A stretch of DNA of 64,000 bases from Mucilaginibacter segetis (GTDB lineage: Bacteria > Bacteroidota > Bacteroidia > Sphingobacteriales > Sphingobacteriaceae). Position 1 is the first letter of the stretch, and each line of letters opens with the position of its first letter. The notes beneath the pieces are model-generated. The model was not told the DNA's origin. It worked only from the letters and a program-made list of their open reading frames with translations, and searched no databases. Location of the stretch: NCBI RefSeq assembly GCF_016522075.1, contig NZ_JAEHFW010000002.1:558001-622000 (forward strand), read 5' to 3'. The position numbers were made by a program, and so were the translations under genes. Below are positions 1 to 9,300 of the stretch, in pieces.

Positions 1-884
1 AATCTCAACGTAAGACAACTTATTATGATGTGATTGATAAGTACTTTACGTTGGGTGCTCACTTAAAACAAAGAGATTCAAAATCTGTCCGCAGAATAGT
101 TTCAGGTTTTATAAAATTACTTCACCCCGATGCCAACTATACCAAAGAAGATATAAGAGAATACCTGATCATCGCCATGGAAATGAGACGAAGGGTTAAG
201 GAACAATTGAAGAGGATTGGTGGGATGGAATTTTGGGATACAAACTTTTCTTACATAGACAAAGAAAGACAGGAAGAAATATTTGTCGGGTTACCGGAGG
301 ACAGAGGCTCACATTTGATTGATAGTAATCCACTTGCGCCTGGTGTTTGTTACACAGCTACGAGTGATGGCGATAACAATTCATTAGTAAAAATTGAGGT
401 AGTTGCGCTGCGCGGCACAGGAAAAGTAAATATTACTGGCACCAACAACCAGGAAGTTAAGGAAAACATTAAAAACACTTTCAATTACATTAGGGCAAAT
501 GAAAAAAGCATTCTAAATGAGCAACATTCTCTTGCTGGGTATGATTTGAATATTCAAGTCAGTAATTTAATGGGCGCTTATATAAACGGTGGAATAGGTA
601 GTGCTGTTTACGTTGCAATTATTTCAGCTATTTATAAAAAGAATCTCAAATCTGCACTAGCAGTATTAGGCAATATTTCGATTGGAGGCGCGGTTGAAAG
701 ATCGCTACATTTTGCAGAAAAAGTATCATTGCTTTCTGAAAACGGTGCAAAAACAGTATTAGTCCCATTTGACAATCTACAGGAAATGACAACACTTCCT
801 TCAAGCATACTGGGAAAAACGGATACGCCGTTTTATGGTAATAGTCAAATGCTATTACAAAAATCAGTTTCAGGTGATTCTTAA
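1..884 (+). CDS. brxL: BrxL (BREX Lon-like AAA+ protein), 5'-truncated by window edge
   Basis: The reading frame is open from the first base, so this is the C-terminal part of a longer gene; a GTG at 30 is only an internal codon. The visible protein carries the segment typical of BrxL, with IDKYF, QRDSKSVRR, a KEDIREYL helix and RVKEQLKRIGGMEF, followed by a Lon-like protease fold (GYDLNIQV, GGIGSAVYVA, LGNISIGG, ENGAKTVLVP). BrxL is an AAA+ DNA-binding effector of BREX phage defence; its ATPase part would lie left of the window. A Ser is present in the GGIGSA turn, but a catalytic Lys cannot be placed with confidence. No other BREX gene follows, so a complete system could only lie upstream. 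Confidence 0.8.
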   Translation, partial: SQRKTTYYDVIDKYFTLGAHLKQRDSKSVRRIVSGFIKLLHPDANYTKEDIREYLIIAMEMRRRVKEQLKRIGGMEFWDTNFSYIDKERQEEIFVGLPEDRGSHLIDSNPLAPGVCYTATSDGDNNSLVKIEVVALRGTGKVNITGTNNQEVKENIKNTFNYIRANEKSILNEQHSLAGYDLNIQVSNLMGAYINGGIGSAVYVAIISAIYKKNLKSALAVLGNISIGGAVERSLHFAEKVSLLSENGAKTVLVPFDNLQEMTTLPSSILGKTDTPFYGNSQMLLQKSVSGDS

Positions 885-962
885 TTAATGATTATGTGTT
901 TTTTATTGAGTATTATACAAACTAGGCCTTATAGCTTCATTTTTTTCGAAAGCGAGTTTTAA

Positions 963-1400
963 AAACTTGAAAACATTCCCGGCCTCAATGTTTTTGAACG
1001 CGCAGGAATCTTCCAGCAGTTTACAGATTATGGAAAACGGACAAATGAACTTCCGTTTTATGACCAGCAAGAAAGGCTGTGGCCCTGAGATGTGGGTGAC
1101 TTCACCTTTTAATAAGACACCAAAAAAATGTATCAGCCTTGTATCTAATGATTACCTAAATTTCACGCGACACCCAGCAGTAAAACTCGCTGCCATCTAT
1201 GGCATCGAACAGTATGGGACTGGTGCAAGCGCAATCCCCTTGATCGGAGGCCATCATGACATCATGAGATGCTGCAAACTAAAATTGTCGATTTTTTTGG
1301 TCGCAGCCCTGAATCTGCTTTGGTTTTTACTACCGGTTCCACAGCTAACAGCGCGACATTATTAGCAAGTAGATGGCTATCCATATATAATTGTGTTTGT
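963..1400 (+). pseudogene. Alpha-oxoamine synthase (KBL/BioF-like) remnant, frameshifted and truncated
   Basis: Three successive reading frames together spell the N-terminal part of a PLP-dependent alpha-oxoamine synthase. The first frame (963-1090) reads LENIPGLNVFERAGIFQQF and FYDQQERLWP and then stops. The second (about 1085-1262) reads ISLVSNDYLNFTRHPAVK, YGIEQYGTGASAIPLIGGHHDI. The third (about 1262-1400) reads EMLQTKIVDFFGRSPESALV and FTTGSTANSATLLASRWL. The large PLP-binding domain that should follow is absent and a different gene begins at 1439. At least two frameshifts plus loss of the C-terminus make it non-functional. Which synthase it was (ketobutyrate ligase, oxononanoate synthase or a relative) cannot be told. 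Confidence 0.75.
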
Positions 1401-1438
1401 ACTTTCTTATATAATTGCAATCGAACACTACATATTGA

Positions 1439-2608
1439 TTAATTATAATTTGACAGATTATAATTCGTGTTTAACCAATTCAACATCCCGATTAAATGCC
1501 CCTTAAGCTTTTGAGCGGTCGCAAATTCAACATCAGTTGATTTTTTCTGTAAGCTTTCTGCCGAAATATATAAGGTATTTGGTGTATAAAAATGAGTTGC
1601 AAAAAATGTAAATAGCTCACCAAGATTTTCTTTTATCAATATGCCTTTTTCTATCTGAATCCTGATAAAAAGGCCAAACTGGGATACTGGTAAATTAACC
1701 AAAAAACGAATTCCGGCTTTTGTTCGTTCTTGATCCTGACTCAACTTCCTTCTTAATTTTATCAACTGGTTGGTTAAGGTGTATTTTTCTTTTAAAAACT
1801 CATCCAATTCCATAAACAAGCTTTTCATATTATATGGCATAATTAAACCTTTTGCAGTAAAGAGGTTAAAAAGTCGGTCTTTTTCCACCAACAACATTTC
1901 CTTTTGTTCGTGCAGGCCAGGCAGATCAATTAAATAAACCTTCCAATTGTCGACGCAATAACGGTAAAAATCAGGGATGTTAAAATCATGGATGATCAAT
2001 AAATCCGAAAGGCGGCGATTATCCAATGACACTTCATTTTTTAATAAAAAGAAGATTAGCGATTCAATATAATGCACCTCATTTCGCGTAATATTCTTTT
2101 TATGGATCATTTTACAAATTCCCAGTAATACAATTTCAACTAAGTCCTTCCCAGCATCAGAATTACGGAGATGATTAATCAATTCTCGGTAATGCCCTTT
2201 TAAATCGGAAATTGTATTGAATAACTTTGAATCGGCGATTTTTATTTTACCAGCCTCATTCGGGAATAAATTACCTAAAATTGATATTAGCTCGTCAAAG
2301 CGTTCTATTGTATAAATGTAATGTTCTCTTATTAACCGGGCCTGCGAGTGATTTCGTAAAATTAGGGATTTCTTAAATATGTAAGAATTAACGATATCAC
2401 TCAAATTCACCAGCTGTAACATTACTTTTTCAACGCCGTTGTTATGAAATGATAAATTTAGAACCGCGAGATTTAAAGAATTTATTTCTTTTGCCAGGAA
2501 ATCTTTCCATTTGCCAAAATCCTTCGAGGAGACTGTTTTACCAATAAACTTTTGCGGGTTTATTGACTCTCGTACAAATTGCTGAAGCTGAATAGTTATT
2601 AAATCCAT
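1439..2608 (-). CDS. Uncharacterised 389-aa protein, possibly RteC-like at the C-terminus
   Basis: A long, helical-looking protein with no signal peptide or membrane segment, starting at ATG 2608. I do not recognise a catalytic motif. The last 90 residues (LPVSQFGLFIRIQIEKGIL, ELFTFFATHF, ESLQKKSTDVEF, LKGHLIGMLNWL) resemble in layout the C-terminus of RteC, the Bacteroides excision regulator, but this is only an impression. Upstream lies an 82-bp element (2649-2730) that recurs in front of a Crp-type gene at 14.8 kb, suggesting shared control. It overlaps nothing and its neighbours are a pseudogene and a secreted protein, so context gives no function. Confidence 0.6.
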   Translation of the reverse strand: MDLITIQLQQFVRESINPQKFIGKTVSSKDFGKWKDFLAKEINSLNLAVLNLSFHNNGVEKVMLQLVNLSDIVNSYIFKKSLILRNHSQARLIREHYIYTIERFDELISILGNLFPNEAGKIKIADSKLFNTISDLKGHYRELINHLRNSDAGKDLVEIVLLGICKMIHKKNITRNEVHYIESLIFFLLKNEVSLDNRRLSDLLIIHDFNIPDFYRYCVDNWKVYLIDLPGLHEQKEMLLVEKDRLFNLFTAKGLIMPYNMKSLFMELDEFLKEKYTLTNQLIKLRRKLSQDQERTKAGIRFLVNLPVSQFGLFIRIQIEKGILIKENLGELFTFFATHFYTPNTLYISAESLQKKSTDVEFATAQKLKGHLIGMLNWLNTNYNLSNYN

Positions 2609-2648
2609 TGATAACTCCCAATAATTTTATAGATAGATTAAATGCGGA

Positions 2649-2730
2649 ACAAAATTAGATTGGTGAGAAATGGGTTAAAATACTTATATCAGGGATTTAG
2701 AATAACTAAATAGTAGTATGTTTAATGACA
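2649..2730 (-). repeat. 82-bp intergenic repeat, copy A (promoter region of the 389-aa gene)
   Basis: Aligns without gaps to 14857-14938. The final 50 bp are the best conserved (43 identical by eye), including AGGGATTT, CTAAATAGT and TTTAATGACA. In both places it sits about 40-60 bp upstream of the start of a minus-strand gene. This supports a shared promoter or operator rather than a mobile repeat. Confidence 0.65.
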
Positions 2731-3023
2731 GGAGAAGCCAGAATATCTATTTTGGATTTAATGATTTATTTTAATACGATTTACGTTTGGCTCATTCAAT
2801 CTGCCCTTCTTTTAATTCTTCAGTTCGCCATCGATAGTTTTTCGGGATAGAAAGGTTTGTTTTCTTGACATACAGGTACCCCGTTCTAATGCTTTCATAT
2901 TGGCAACAGTTTATTTTTGTTCCTGTCGGTTTGTAATCTGCCATTGTTTTGATTTGTAGACAGTCGTTTTAAAATGCCCGGTCATCAAAACTGCATCGGA
3001 TCCAACATTAAGTCTTTTATCTT
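2731..3023. other. Intergenic region without recognisable gene
   Basis: With the repeat copy, 2609-3023 is a 415-bp stretch without a coding sequence I can support. It is AT-rich, contains no long inverted repeat that I can see, and probably carries the promoter of the secreted protein that begins at 3024. Confidence 0.4.
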
Positions 3024-3593
3024 ATGAAAAAAACAGCAGCATTATTAGTATTCATCATAATTTCAATATTTAGAGGAACTTACAGCTTTGCGCAATTACC
3101 GCTTGAGATAAGATCTGGATTAATTTATGTAAATGATGGTACGATTGGAAAACCCAATGCCAATAAATATTCAGCATTATCTGACAGCCTGGACAAGGTT
3201 TTGAAACTTCATCCGAACGATACGACGTGTTTGTATTTAAGAGCTGTACTTTATCTGCAATTAAATAAGATCATTTCAAATCCTGACGTAGGTAATAAGA
3301 TGGCATTTGGCAATCTGGTTATAGCTAAAGACATGGCTGAAAAGGCGGTCAATTTGAAGATGGAGAATCTCTATTTAAAAGTTTTGCGTGCAGAGCTTTA
3401 TAAAGAATTAACAAATAGATTTATGGCAGATCAAGCATGGAAGTTTACCGAGCATCAAATTGCTGAGAGGAAAAGTCAGTTCGATAATTATAAAGCGATA
3501 ACTAATAAATATTATGATGAATTAGCAGTGCTTGATAAACAAAATGCCTACGACTATCAGAAGCTAAGAGTAAATGGCAAATACCCATTGTGA
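3024..3593 (+). CDS. Secreted TPR-like hypothetical protein
   Basis: The protein of 189 aa starts with a Sec signal peptide (MKKTAALLVFIIISIF, cleavage likely after SFA in TYSFAQ). The mature part is helical, with the alternating pattern of tetratricopeptide repeats: LDKVLKLHPNDTTCLYLRAV, then AKDMAEKAVNLKMENLYLKV, then LRAELYKELTNRF. This predicts a periplasmic scaffold protein. The gene converges on the HTH gene, with only 9 bp between the two stops. I cannot assign a pathway. Confidence 0.65.
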   Translation: MKKTAALLVFIIISIFRGTYSFAQLPLEIRSGLIYVNDGTIGKPNANKYSALSDSLDKVLKLHPNDTTCLYLRAVLYLQLNKIISNPDVGNKMAFGNLVIAKDMAEKAVNLKMENLYLKVLRAELYKELTNRFMADQAWKFTEHQIAERKSQFDNYKAITNKYYDELAVLDKQNAYDYQKLRVNGKYPL

Positions 3594-3602
3594 CGATTGG
3601 AA

Positions 3603-3983
3603 TTATCTTTTCTTTTTTGTTGTTTTTTCTTCATGTAATGAAATTACTTTTTTTTGAGTTTCTATAATATCAGATAGGTATTTCACCTTTTCCTCATTAA
3701 CACTCAATTCTGACTCCAATTCGAGGATTCGGTTTTGAAGGGCGATGATGTCCTTACTAAACATACTTTTTAACGGCTCTTCATTTAAATAATAGACAAA
3801 TAAATTCTTACCAAGAAGTTTTGAAAAAAGTATGAGTTTGTCAATATCGACTGATTCTCTTTTATAGATACCATATAGAGTTGACTCACTAACATTAACA
3901 TACCCAGCAACAAACTTTGCTTTTAAACCCTTCTCATGCACAAATCCATGAATGATTTTACCTATTTCTACACCCATGAACAA
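3603..3983 (-). CDS. XRE-type HTH regulator with C-terminal coiled coil
   Basis: The 126-aa protein has an N-terminal helix-turn-helix of the XRE kind (residues 1-65: IGKIIHGFVHEKGL, KFVAGYVNVSESTLYGIYK). A leucine- and glutamate-rich coiled coil follows (about residues 75-118, IALQNRILELESELSVNEEK) and a lysine-rich tail. This layout is common for Bacteroidota regulators found near conjugative or defence genes. It is transcribed away from the folded region 4171-4420, which may be its target or simply a neighbouring RNA. Function beyond DNA binding is not shown. Confidence 0.7.
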   Translation of the reverse strand: MFMGVEIGKIIHGFVHEKGLKAKFVAGYVNVSESTLYGIYKRESVDIDKLILFSKLLGKNLFVYYLNEEPLKSMFSKDIIALQNRILELESELSVNEEKVKYLSDIIETQKKVISLHEEKTTKKKR

Positions 3984-4170
3984 ATCTGATAAAAGAGAGA
4001 CGGAGAAGTAAGATATTTAACTATGATAAAACAGTAGTTAATGCTATTGAAATTTGATAGTTTTAATGAAATCATTATCTTTGTGTTAAGATAATGAAAG
4101 AACACTGTGGATTACCACAGCATTTTCTTTTCAAATTAATAGTAAGCTAATAATCGAAATATAAAATTTA

Positions 4171-4420
4171 TAATTTTGCAGTGCTTACCTTTTGCTTATA
4201 AGTAGGACTGCTTACGAGCCTCGCAGCTAAATCTGACAATTTAATCCAGCGAGTGTAAGTGCAGCACCTCAACCCTATACATATAATTATGATAGGGCTG
4301 GTGCTCGCTTATGTCTTTTGTTGGAGGCCATTCCGAAAGGAATGGTTGGCTTTGTCAGAGCCATGCTACATTAGACTTTGCGGGTTGCCGGCCCTATTGT
4401 AATATACAATAATCCGCCCT
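4171..4420 (+). ncRNA. Candidate structured RNA or long structured leader ahead of the sigma factor
   Basis: A TAATTTTG box at 4171-4178 matches the Bacteroidetes -7 consensus. Downstream, helices follow one another closely: CTTAC (4211-4215) and CTCGC (4220-4224) with GCGAG (4249-4253) and GTAAG (4255-4259); AGCACC/GGTGCT (4263-4268/4300-4305) enclosing CCCTAT/ATAGGG; CCATTCC-GAAA-GGAATGG (4328-4345); GGCT/AGCC (4348-4362); ATTGTA-ATA-TACAAT (4396-4410) inside GCGG/CCGC. GCGAG could alternatively pair with CTCGC at 4304-4308, so a two-state fold is possible. It could be an independent RNA or the 5' leader of the gene at 4467. I do not recognise the family. Confidence 0.45.
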
Positions 4421-4466
4421 TCAATTCTTCTGGCTTGATATTAATTTCAAAACAGGAGATAAAGCA

Positions 4467-5063
4467 ATGGATTCGGACAATGAAAACTTAAAGTTTCTAA
4501 TTCAACAACTCCAGGAAGGAAGTGAGCGGGCCTTTACCATTTTATATGATAAATTCAGCAAGCAGCTTTATCGTAATATCCTGCGGTTAGTTAAAGACGA
4601 ATTTATAGCTCAGGAATTATTACAAGACCTTTTCCTAAAGGTTTGGGAAAATAGGCAAAGCATAAAAATTGAAGGATCATTTAAGTCATTTTTATTCAAA
4701 GTGGCTGAAAATTTGGTTTTTATGTATTTCCGGAAGGTCGCTAAGGATAATCGTTTGATCGAAAATCTAATCAGAGCAAATATTGAATTTGACATTAATG
4801 CAGAGGAAATAGTAATTTCCAGGCAAGATCAGGAACTTTTATATGCGGCGATAGCAAAACTTCCGCCACAAAGAAAACAAGTTTACACACTTTGTAAACT
4901 GGAAGGTAAAAGTTACGAAGAAGTGAGCAAGGAACTGGGCATTTCGACTTCTACAATTAGCGATCATATCGTAAAAGCCAATAAAACAGTAAAACAGTTC
5001 CTTCAATTAAACAACGGAATTGCCTTACTCTTTATAGTAGACCAGGTAATATTTCATAAATAG
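4467..5063 (+). CDS. ECF sigma factor (FecI-like, SusC/D-associated)
   Basis: A 198-aa RNA polymerase sigma factor of the sigma-70/ECF family. Region 2 is visible at about residues 25-90 (YDKFSKQLYRNILRLV, ELLQDLFLKVWENR, FLFKVAENLVFMYFRKV). Region 4 with its HTH is at about 128-185 (LPPQRKQVYTLCKLEGKSYE, ELGISTSTISDHIVKANK). It is followed by a FecR-type anti-sigma gene and a SusC transporter with an STN domain, the classic trans-envelope signalling arrangement. In that scheme ligand binding at the outer membrane relieves FecR and lets this sigma activate the uptake genes. The start ATG at 4467 follows an AGGAGA-like stretch. Confidence 0.92.
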   Translation: MDSDNENLKFLIQQLQEGSERAFTILYDKFSKQLYRNILRLVKDEFIAQELLQDLFLKVWENRQSIKIEGSFKSFLFKVAENLVFMYFRKVAKDNRLIENLIRANIEFDINAEEIVISRQDQELLYAAIAKLPPQRKQVYTLCKLEGKSYEEVSKELGISTSTISDHIVKANKTVKQFLQLNNGIALLFIVDQVIFHK

Positions 5064-5158
5064 TCTTACCCAACCTTTTTATTTACGAATTAGTCAAAAT
5101 ATTTTTCATTGTAGCAGAGTAAATTCTTTTTTACTGCATGATGGTGTAAAAAGCGACA

Positions 5159-6202
5159 TTGGAAAATCAATTAGATATTGCGAGCCTTTTTGTAAAATAC
5201 CTCGAAAGCAGGTGTACACCCGAGGAGATCAAACGGCTTTTGAGGTATTTCGAAAATGCTGAAAACGAGCAGGCATTGCGTGCCCTAATTCTAACTGAAT
5301 TAGAATTCACCGAAATAGATAAGAAAAATCATGCAAACATCGATGCTGCCGTTTCAAAAGTAAGAACTATCTTAATTAAAGATCTACAACAAAATAGAAT
5401 TGAGACTCCTGTTAAAAAGTTTAGGTTATATAAATGGGCTAAAATTTGTGCGGTTTGGTTTTTATTAATTGGAGCTGCTGGGTTATTAATAAATCATTTC
5501 CAGGAAGGAATTAGAAATTTTATTCATCCTGTTAAATTATATACGATTAATACAAAACAGGGCGAACGGAAAACCTTGATTTTGGCCGATGGGACGAAAA
5601 TATGGCTTAGCCCTTCCAGCTCTCTTGAATATCCGGATCAGTTAATAGGTAATTTACGCGAGGTTAAACTGGAAGGCGAAGCTTTTTTTGAAGTTGCAAA
5701 AGACAAAAAACACCCTTTCATTATTCATAGTGGTCGAATGGATACCCGTGTTGTGGGAACCTCTTTTAATATCCAATCATATAAGGGCCAACCAAGTTCA
5801 TCTGTAACGGTAGTAACAGGGATTGTAAAAGTTACTTTGCTCGGAGTCACCACAGGGAATACCAATTCAGTCTTGCTTAAACCTAATCAACAAAGCCAAT
5901 TTAGCAGGGAAAATGGGAAGTTAATCAGCATAAATTATCCTAATGCGGTTAAAATGCTCAAAAGAAAAGATGGCATTTTAAACTATGATGGTGCACATAT
6001 TCAAGAGGTGGTAGCCGACCTTTCCCGGTATTATAAATTACCGATTGAATTAGAAAGTAAATCAAAAAATTGTTTGTGTTATGGTGAATTTAACACCAAC
6101 AGGCCGATTGACATAGTATTAGATCAATTAGCAGCCGCAATTAATGCTACCGTAATTAATAAAAAGTATAAATACATTTTGAAAGGAGGATGCGAAGAAT
6201 GA
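5159..6202 (+). CDS. FecR-family anti-sigma factor
   Basis: A 347-aa inner-membrane protein. A short cytoplasmic part comes first (residues 1-90, starting ENQLDIASLFVKYLESRCT), then one membrane helix near residue 97-113 (ICAVWFLLIGAAGLLINHF), then the periplasmic FecR domain (about 130-235, with TKQGERKTLILADGTKIWL and GEAFFEVAKD) and a C-terminal DUF4974-like domain (LNYDGAHIQEVVADLSRYYK). The frame begins with TTG at 5159; the family's usual beginning matches this start and no in-frame ATG exists nearby. It should hold the sigma factor encoded upstream until the SusC STN domain contacts it. Confidence 0.9.
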   Translation: MENQLDIASLFVKYLESRCTPEEIKRLLRYFENAENEQALRALILTELEFTEIDKKNHANIDAAVSKVRTILIKDLQQNRIETPVKKFRLYKWAKICAVWFLLIGAAGLLINHFQEGIRNFIHPVKLYTINTKQGERKTLILADGTKIWLSPSSSLEYPDQLIGNLREVKLEGEAFFEVAKDKKHPFIIHSGRMDTRVVGTSFNIQSYKGQPSSSVTVVTGIVKVTLLGVTTGNTNSVLLKPNQQSQFSRENGKLISINYPNAVKMLKRKDGILNYDGAHIQEVVADLSRYYKLPIELESKSKNCLCYGEFNTNRPIDIVLDQLAAAINATVINKKYKYILKGGCEE

Positions 6203-6390
6203 AATTCAGATGCTGTTTACCTCAATCGTAGTTTAAATATGTCCAACTCAACTACGGGCAAATAACACTTTAGAGATTTAATAACAATACTGCAAAAAGC
6301 CGAATTATTGCTTTATGGCCATTCTATTGCCCTATCGAAATGCTTTTTGAAATAACGATTAACTCAGTAAATTTTTTAATCAAATTTTAT

Positions 6391-9300
6391 ATGCTAAAAA
6401 CATTACCACATAAAAAAAACCGCAGACTGCTGCGATTGGCATTTTTTCTTAGCTTTTTTGTAATCCTAAGTGTCAACACAAAGGCATTCAGTACCTCACA
6501 GGGTATTGAGAAAAAAATTACAATAAGCTTTGATAAAATAAGCCTGAAAGAGGCTTTTGATAGAATCGCAACAAAAGCTTCAGTTACGATTATATATAGC
6601 AACTCAAAAGAGCTGACTGACCCGGTCAGTATCCATGTTGTCAATAAACCATTAACTGATGTGTTGAATCAACTGTTGTCACCATTCCCATTATCATTTC
6701 GATTTATAGATGACAAAGTTGTTATTAGTCATAATGAAAAAAAAACAACCCCGGTATTGCCAGTGAAAAGAGCTGTACCTGTTAAGGGAAAGGTAACCGA
6801 CAATAAGGGCAACCCACTGCCGGGTGCAACTATCAGGGTTATGAACAACAAAAGAATCTTAATAACTGATGCAAATGGTGAGTTTTTTATCGAAGATGTT
6901 CAGAAGAACAGCAACTTGCAGATTTCATTTACTGGTTATCAAACCAAGGAAATAACTATTACCGATGATAACGGTTATGTGCTAATTGTATTAAATGAAA
7001 GTTCGTCTAAACTTGACGAAGTACAAGTAATCGCATATGGCGAAACTTCTCAGCGTTTAAATACAGGCAACGTTACCACAATTAAAGCCAAAGACATCAG
7101 CCAACAACCTGTGGACAACCCATTGCTAACTCTTTCAGGAAGAGTGCCTGGGCTTTTCATAACCCAGGATAACGGTATACCTGGAGGTGGCATTTCATTA
7201 GCGATCAGGGGTCAGAATAGTATAACTGGCGGGAATGACCCGCTGTATGTAATAGATGGAGTACCTTATACTTCCCAGCTACTACCGGGCGATGGCTATA
7301 TCTTAGGGGTTTCGAGTAATAACAATACTGGTTTTGGCGCGCAAAATGGTAATCCTTTTAGTTATATAAATCCGGCAGATATTGAAAGCATATCAGTCTT
7401 AAAAGATGCAGGCGCAACAGCCATCTATGGTTCGAGAGGTGCCAATGGTGTAATTTTGATCACAACAAAAAAAGGAAAAGCCGGGCAGACAAAAGTTGAT
7501 GTATATATACAAAACGGTTATGGTGAGGTAGCGAGAAAAGCACATTTGCTAAATACCTCCCAATACCTGCAAATGCGGAACGAAGCTCTTAAAAACGACG
7601 GAATAACTCCAAGCCTGGCTAATGGAGACTATGATTTGTTACAATGGGATACGACCCATTATACAAATTGGCAAAAAGAACTAATTGGTAATGCGGCACA
7701 CTATACCGATGCGCAAGGTAGTATATCCGGCGGAAATGAATCTACACAATTCTTAATTGGTGCCGGCTATAAAAGGCAAACAACCGTTTTTCCAGGTGAT
7801 TTTAACGATCAGAAGGCTTCCATGCATTTTAACATTAATAATACTTCTTCAAATAAAAAGTTTACCATTTCATTAACCGGAAGTTATACTATTGATAACA
7901 ACCAGCTACCCGCATCAGACCTTACGGCGTATGCTTACAATTTAGCCCCTGATGCTCCTCCTTTGTATAATCCTGATGGGACACTCAACTGGGCGCCAAC
8001 TGGGTCTGGTACCTCCACCTTTCAAAATCCTCTTGCTGGAAACTTAAATACATATCAGGAGAAAACTAACAATTTGATGGTCAATTCAATTTTGTCCTAT
8101 CAAATATTGCCCGGCTTAACAGCCCGAAGCAGCTTTGGTTATACAAATCTGCAACAAAATCAACAAACGTTATACCCTCTTAACGCAAACGCTCCTGAAT
8201 ATAGGTCCACAAGCGAAAGTACCGCTCTGAATTTAAGTAACAATATAAATTCATGGATCATTGAGCCACAAATAGACTATAAAAAGACAATTGGAAAAGG
8301 AAAGTTGGACGTTCTCTTAGGTTCTACATTTGAACAAAATAACAGTAAAGGCCAGGATATTGGCAGCGCAGGTTATAGCAGCGACAGTCAGCTTGGCAAT
8401 TTGTCTGCGGCTTCAAGTATCTATGTCAACAATTTCATTGAAGCTGTTTATAAGTACAATGCACTGTTTGGACGAATTAACTATAATTTGAATGATAAAT
8501 ACTTAATCGACCTGACAGCCCGACGAGACGGCAGCAGCCGCTTTGGCGTAAACAATGAGTTTCATGATTTTGGTGCTTTAGGTATTGGCTGGGTTTTCAC
8601 TAATGAGCCGATTTTTCAGAAGGAGTTGTCTTTTTTAAGTTTTGGCAAGTTTAGGGCCAGCTATGGTAGTACCGGAAACGACCAGATTGGTGATTATAAA
8701 TATTTAAGCTTATACAATCCTACCCGTGCAGGGGTGCCTTACCAGGGGATTACAGGTTTAGCACCCAGTAGTTTGTCCAACCCGAATTTGCAATGGGAAC
8801 TAACGCGCAAGTTAGAACTTGCTTTGGAAGCAGGATTCTTTAAAGACAGGATTTTGCTAACTGCCAGTTACAGCGTAAATAAATCCTCAAATGAACTATT
8901 AGGATATAACTTGCCGCTTATAACTGGTTTTGGCTCACTAACCTCAAATTTCCCTGCAACTGTTCAAAATACAAGTTGGGAATTCAACTTAAACTCAACT
9001 ATTATAAAGACAGGTTTATTTAGCTGGACAGGCAATTTTAATCTGACCTTACCTAAAAATACACTATTAGCCTTCCCCAATTTGGGTACATCAAGCTATG
9101 CCAATCAACTGATCATTGGGCAACCGATAACCGTGCAAAAAGTATTTCAATTTGCAGGCGTTGACCCATCTACCGGTCAGTATATGTTTTCTTCTTCAAC
9201 GGATAAGTTCAACCCTAACTACGCAACAGACCGGACCGCTCTGATTAATGTATTACCTAAGTTTTATGGGGGTTTCCAAAACAGTTTTAATTATAAAAAC

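Noticed and set aside
4171..4420. RNase P RNA, tmRNA or 6S RNA
   Set aside because: Diagnostic conserved segments of these RNAs are not present in the sequence.
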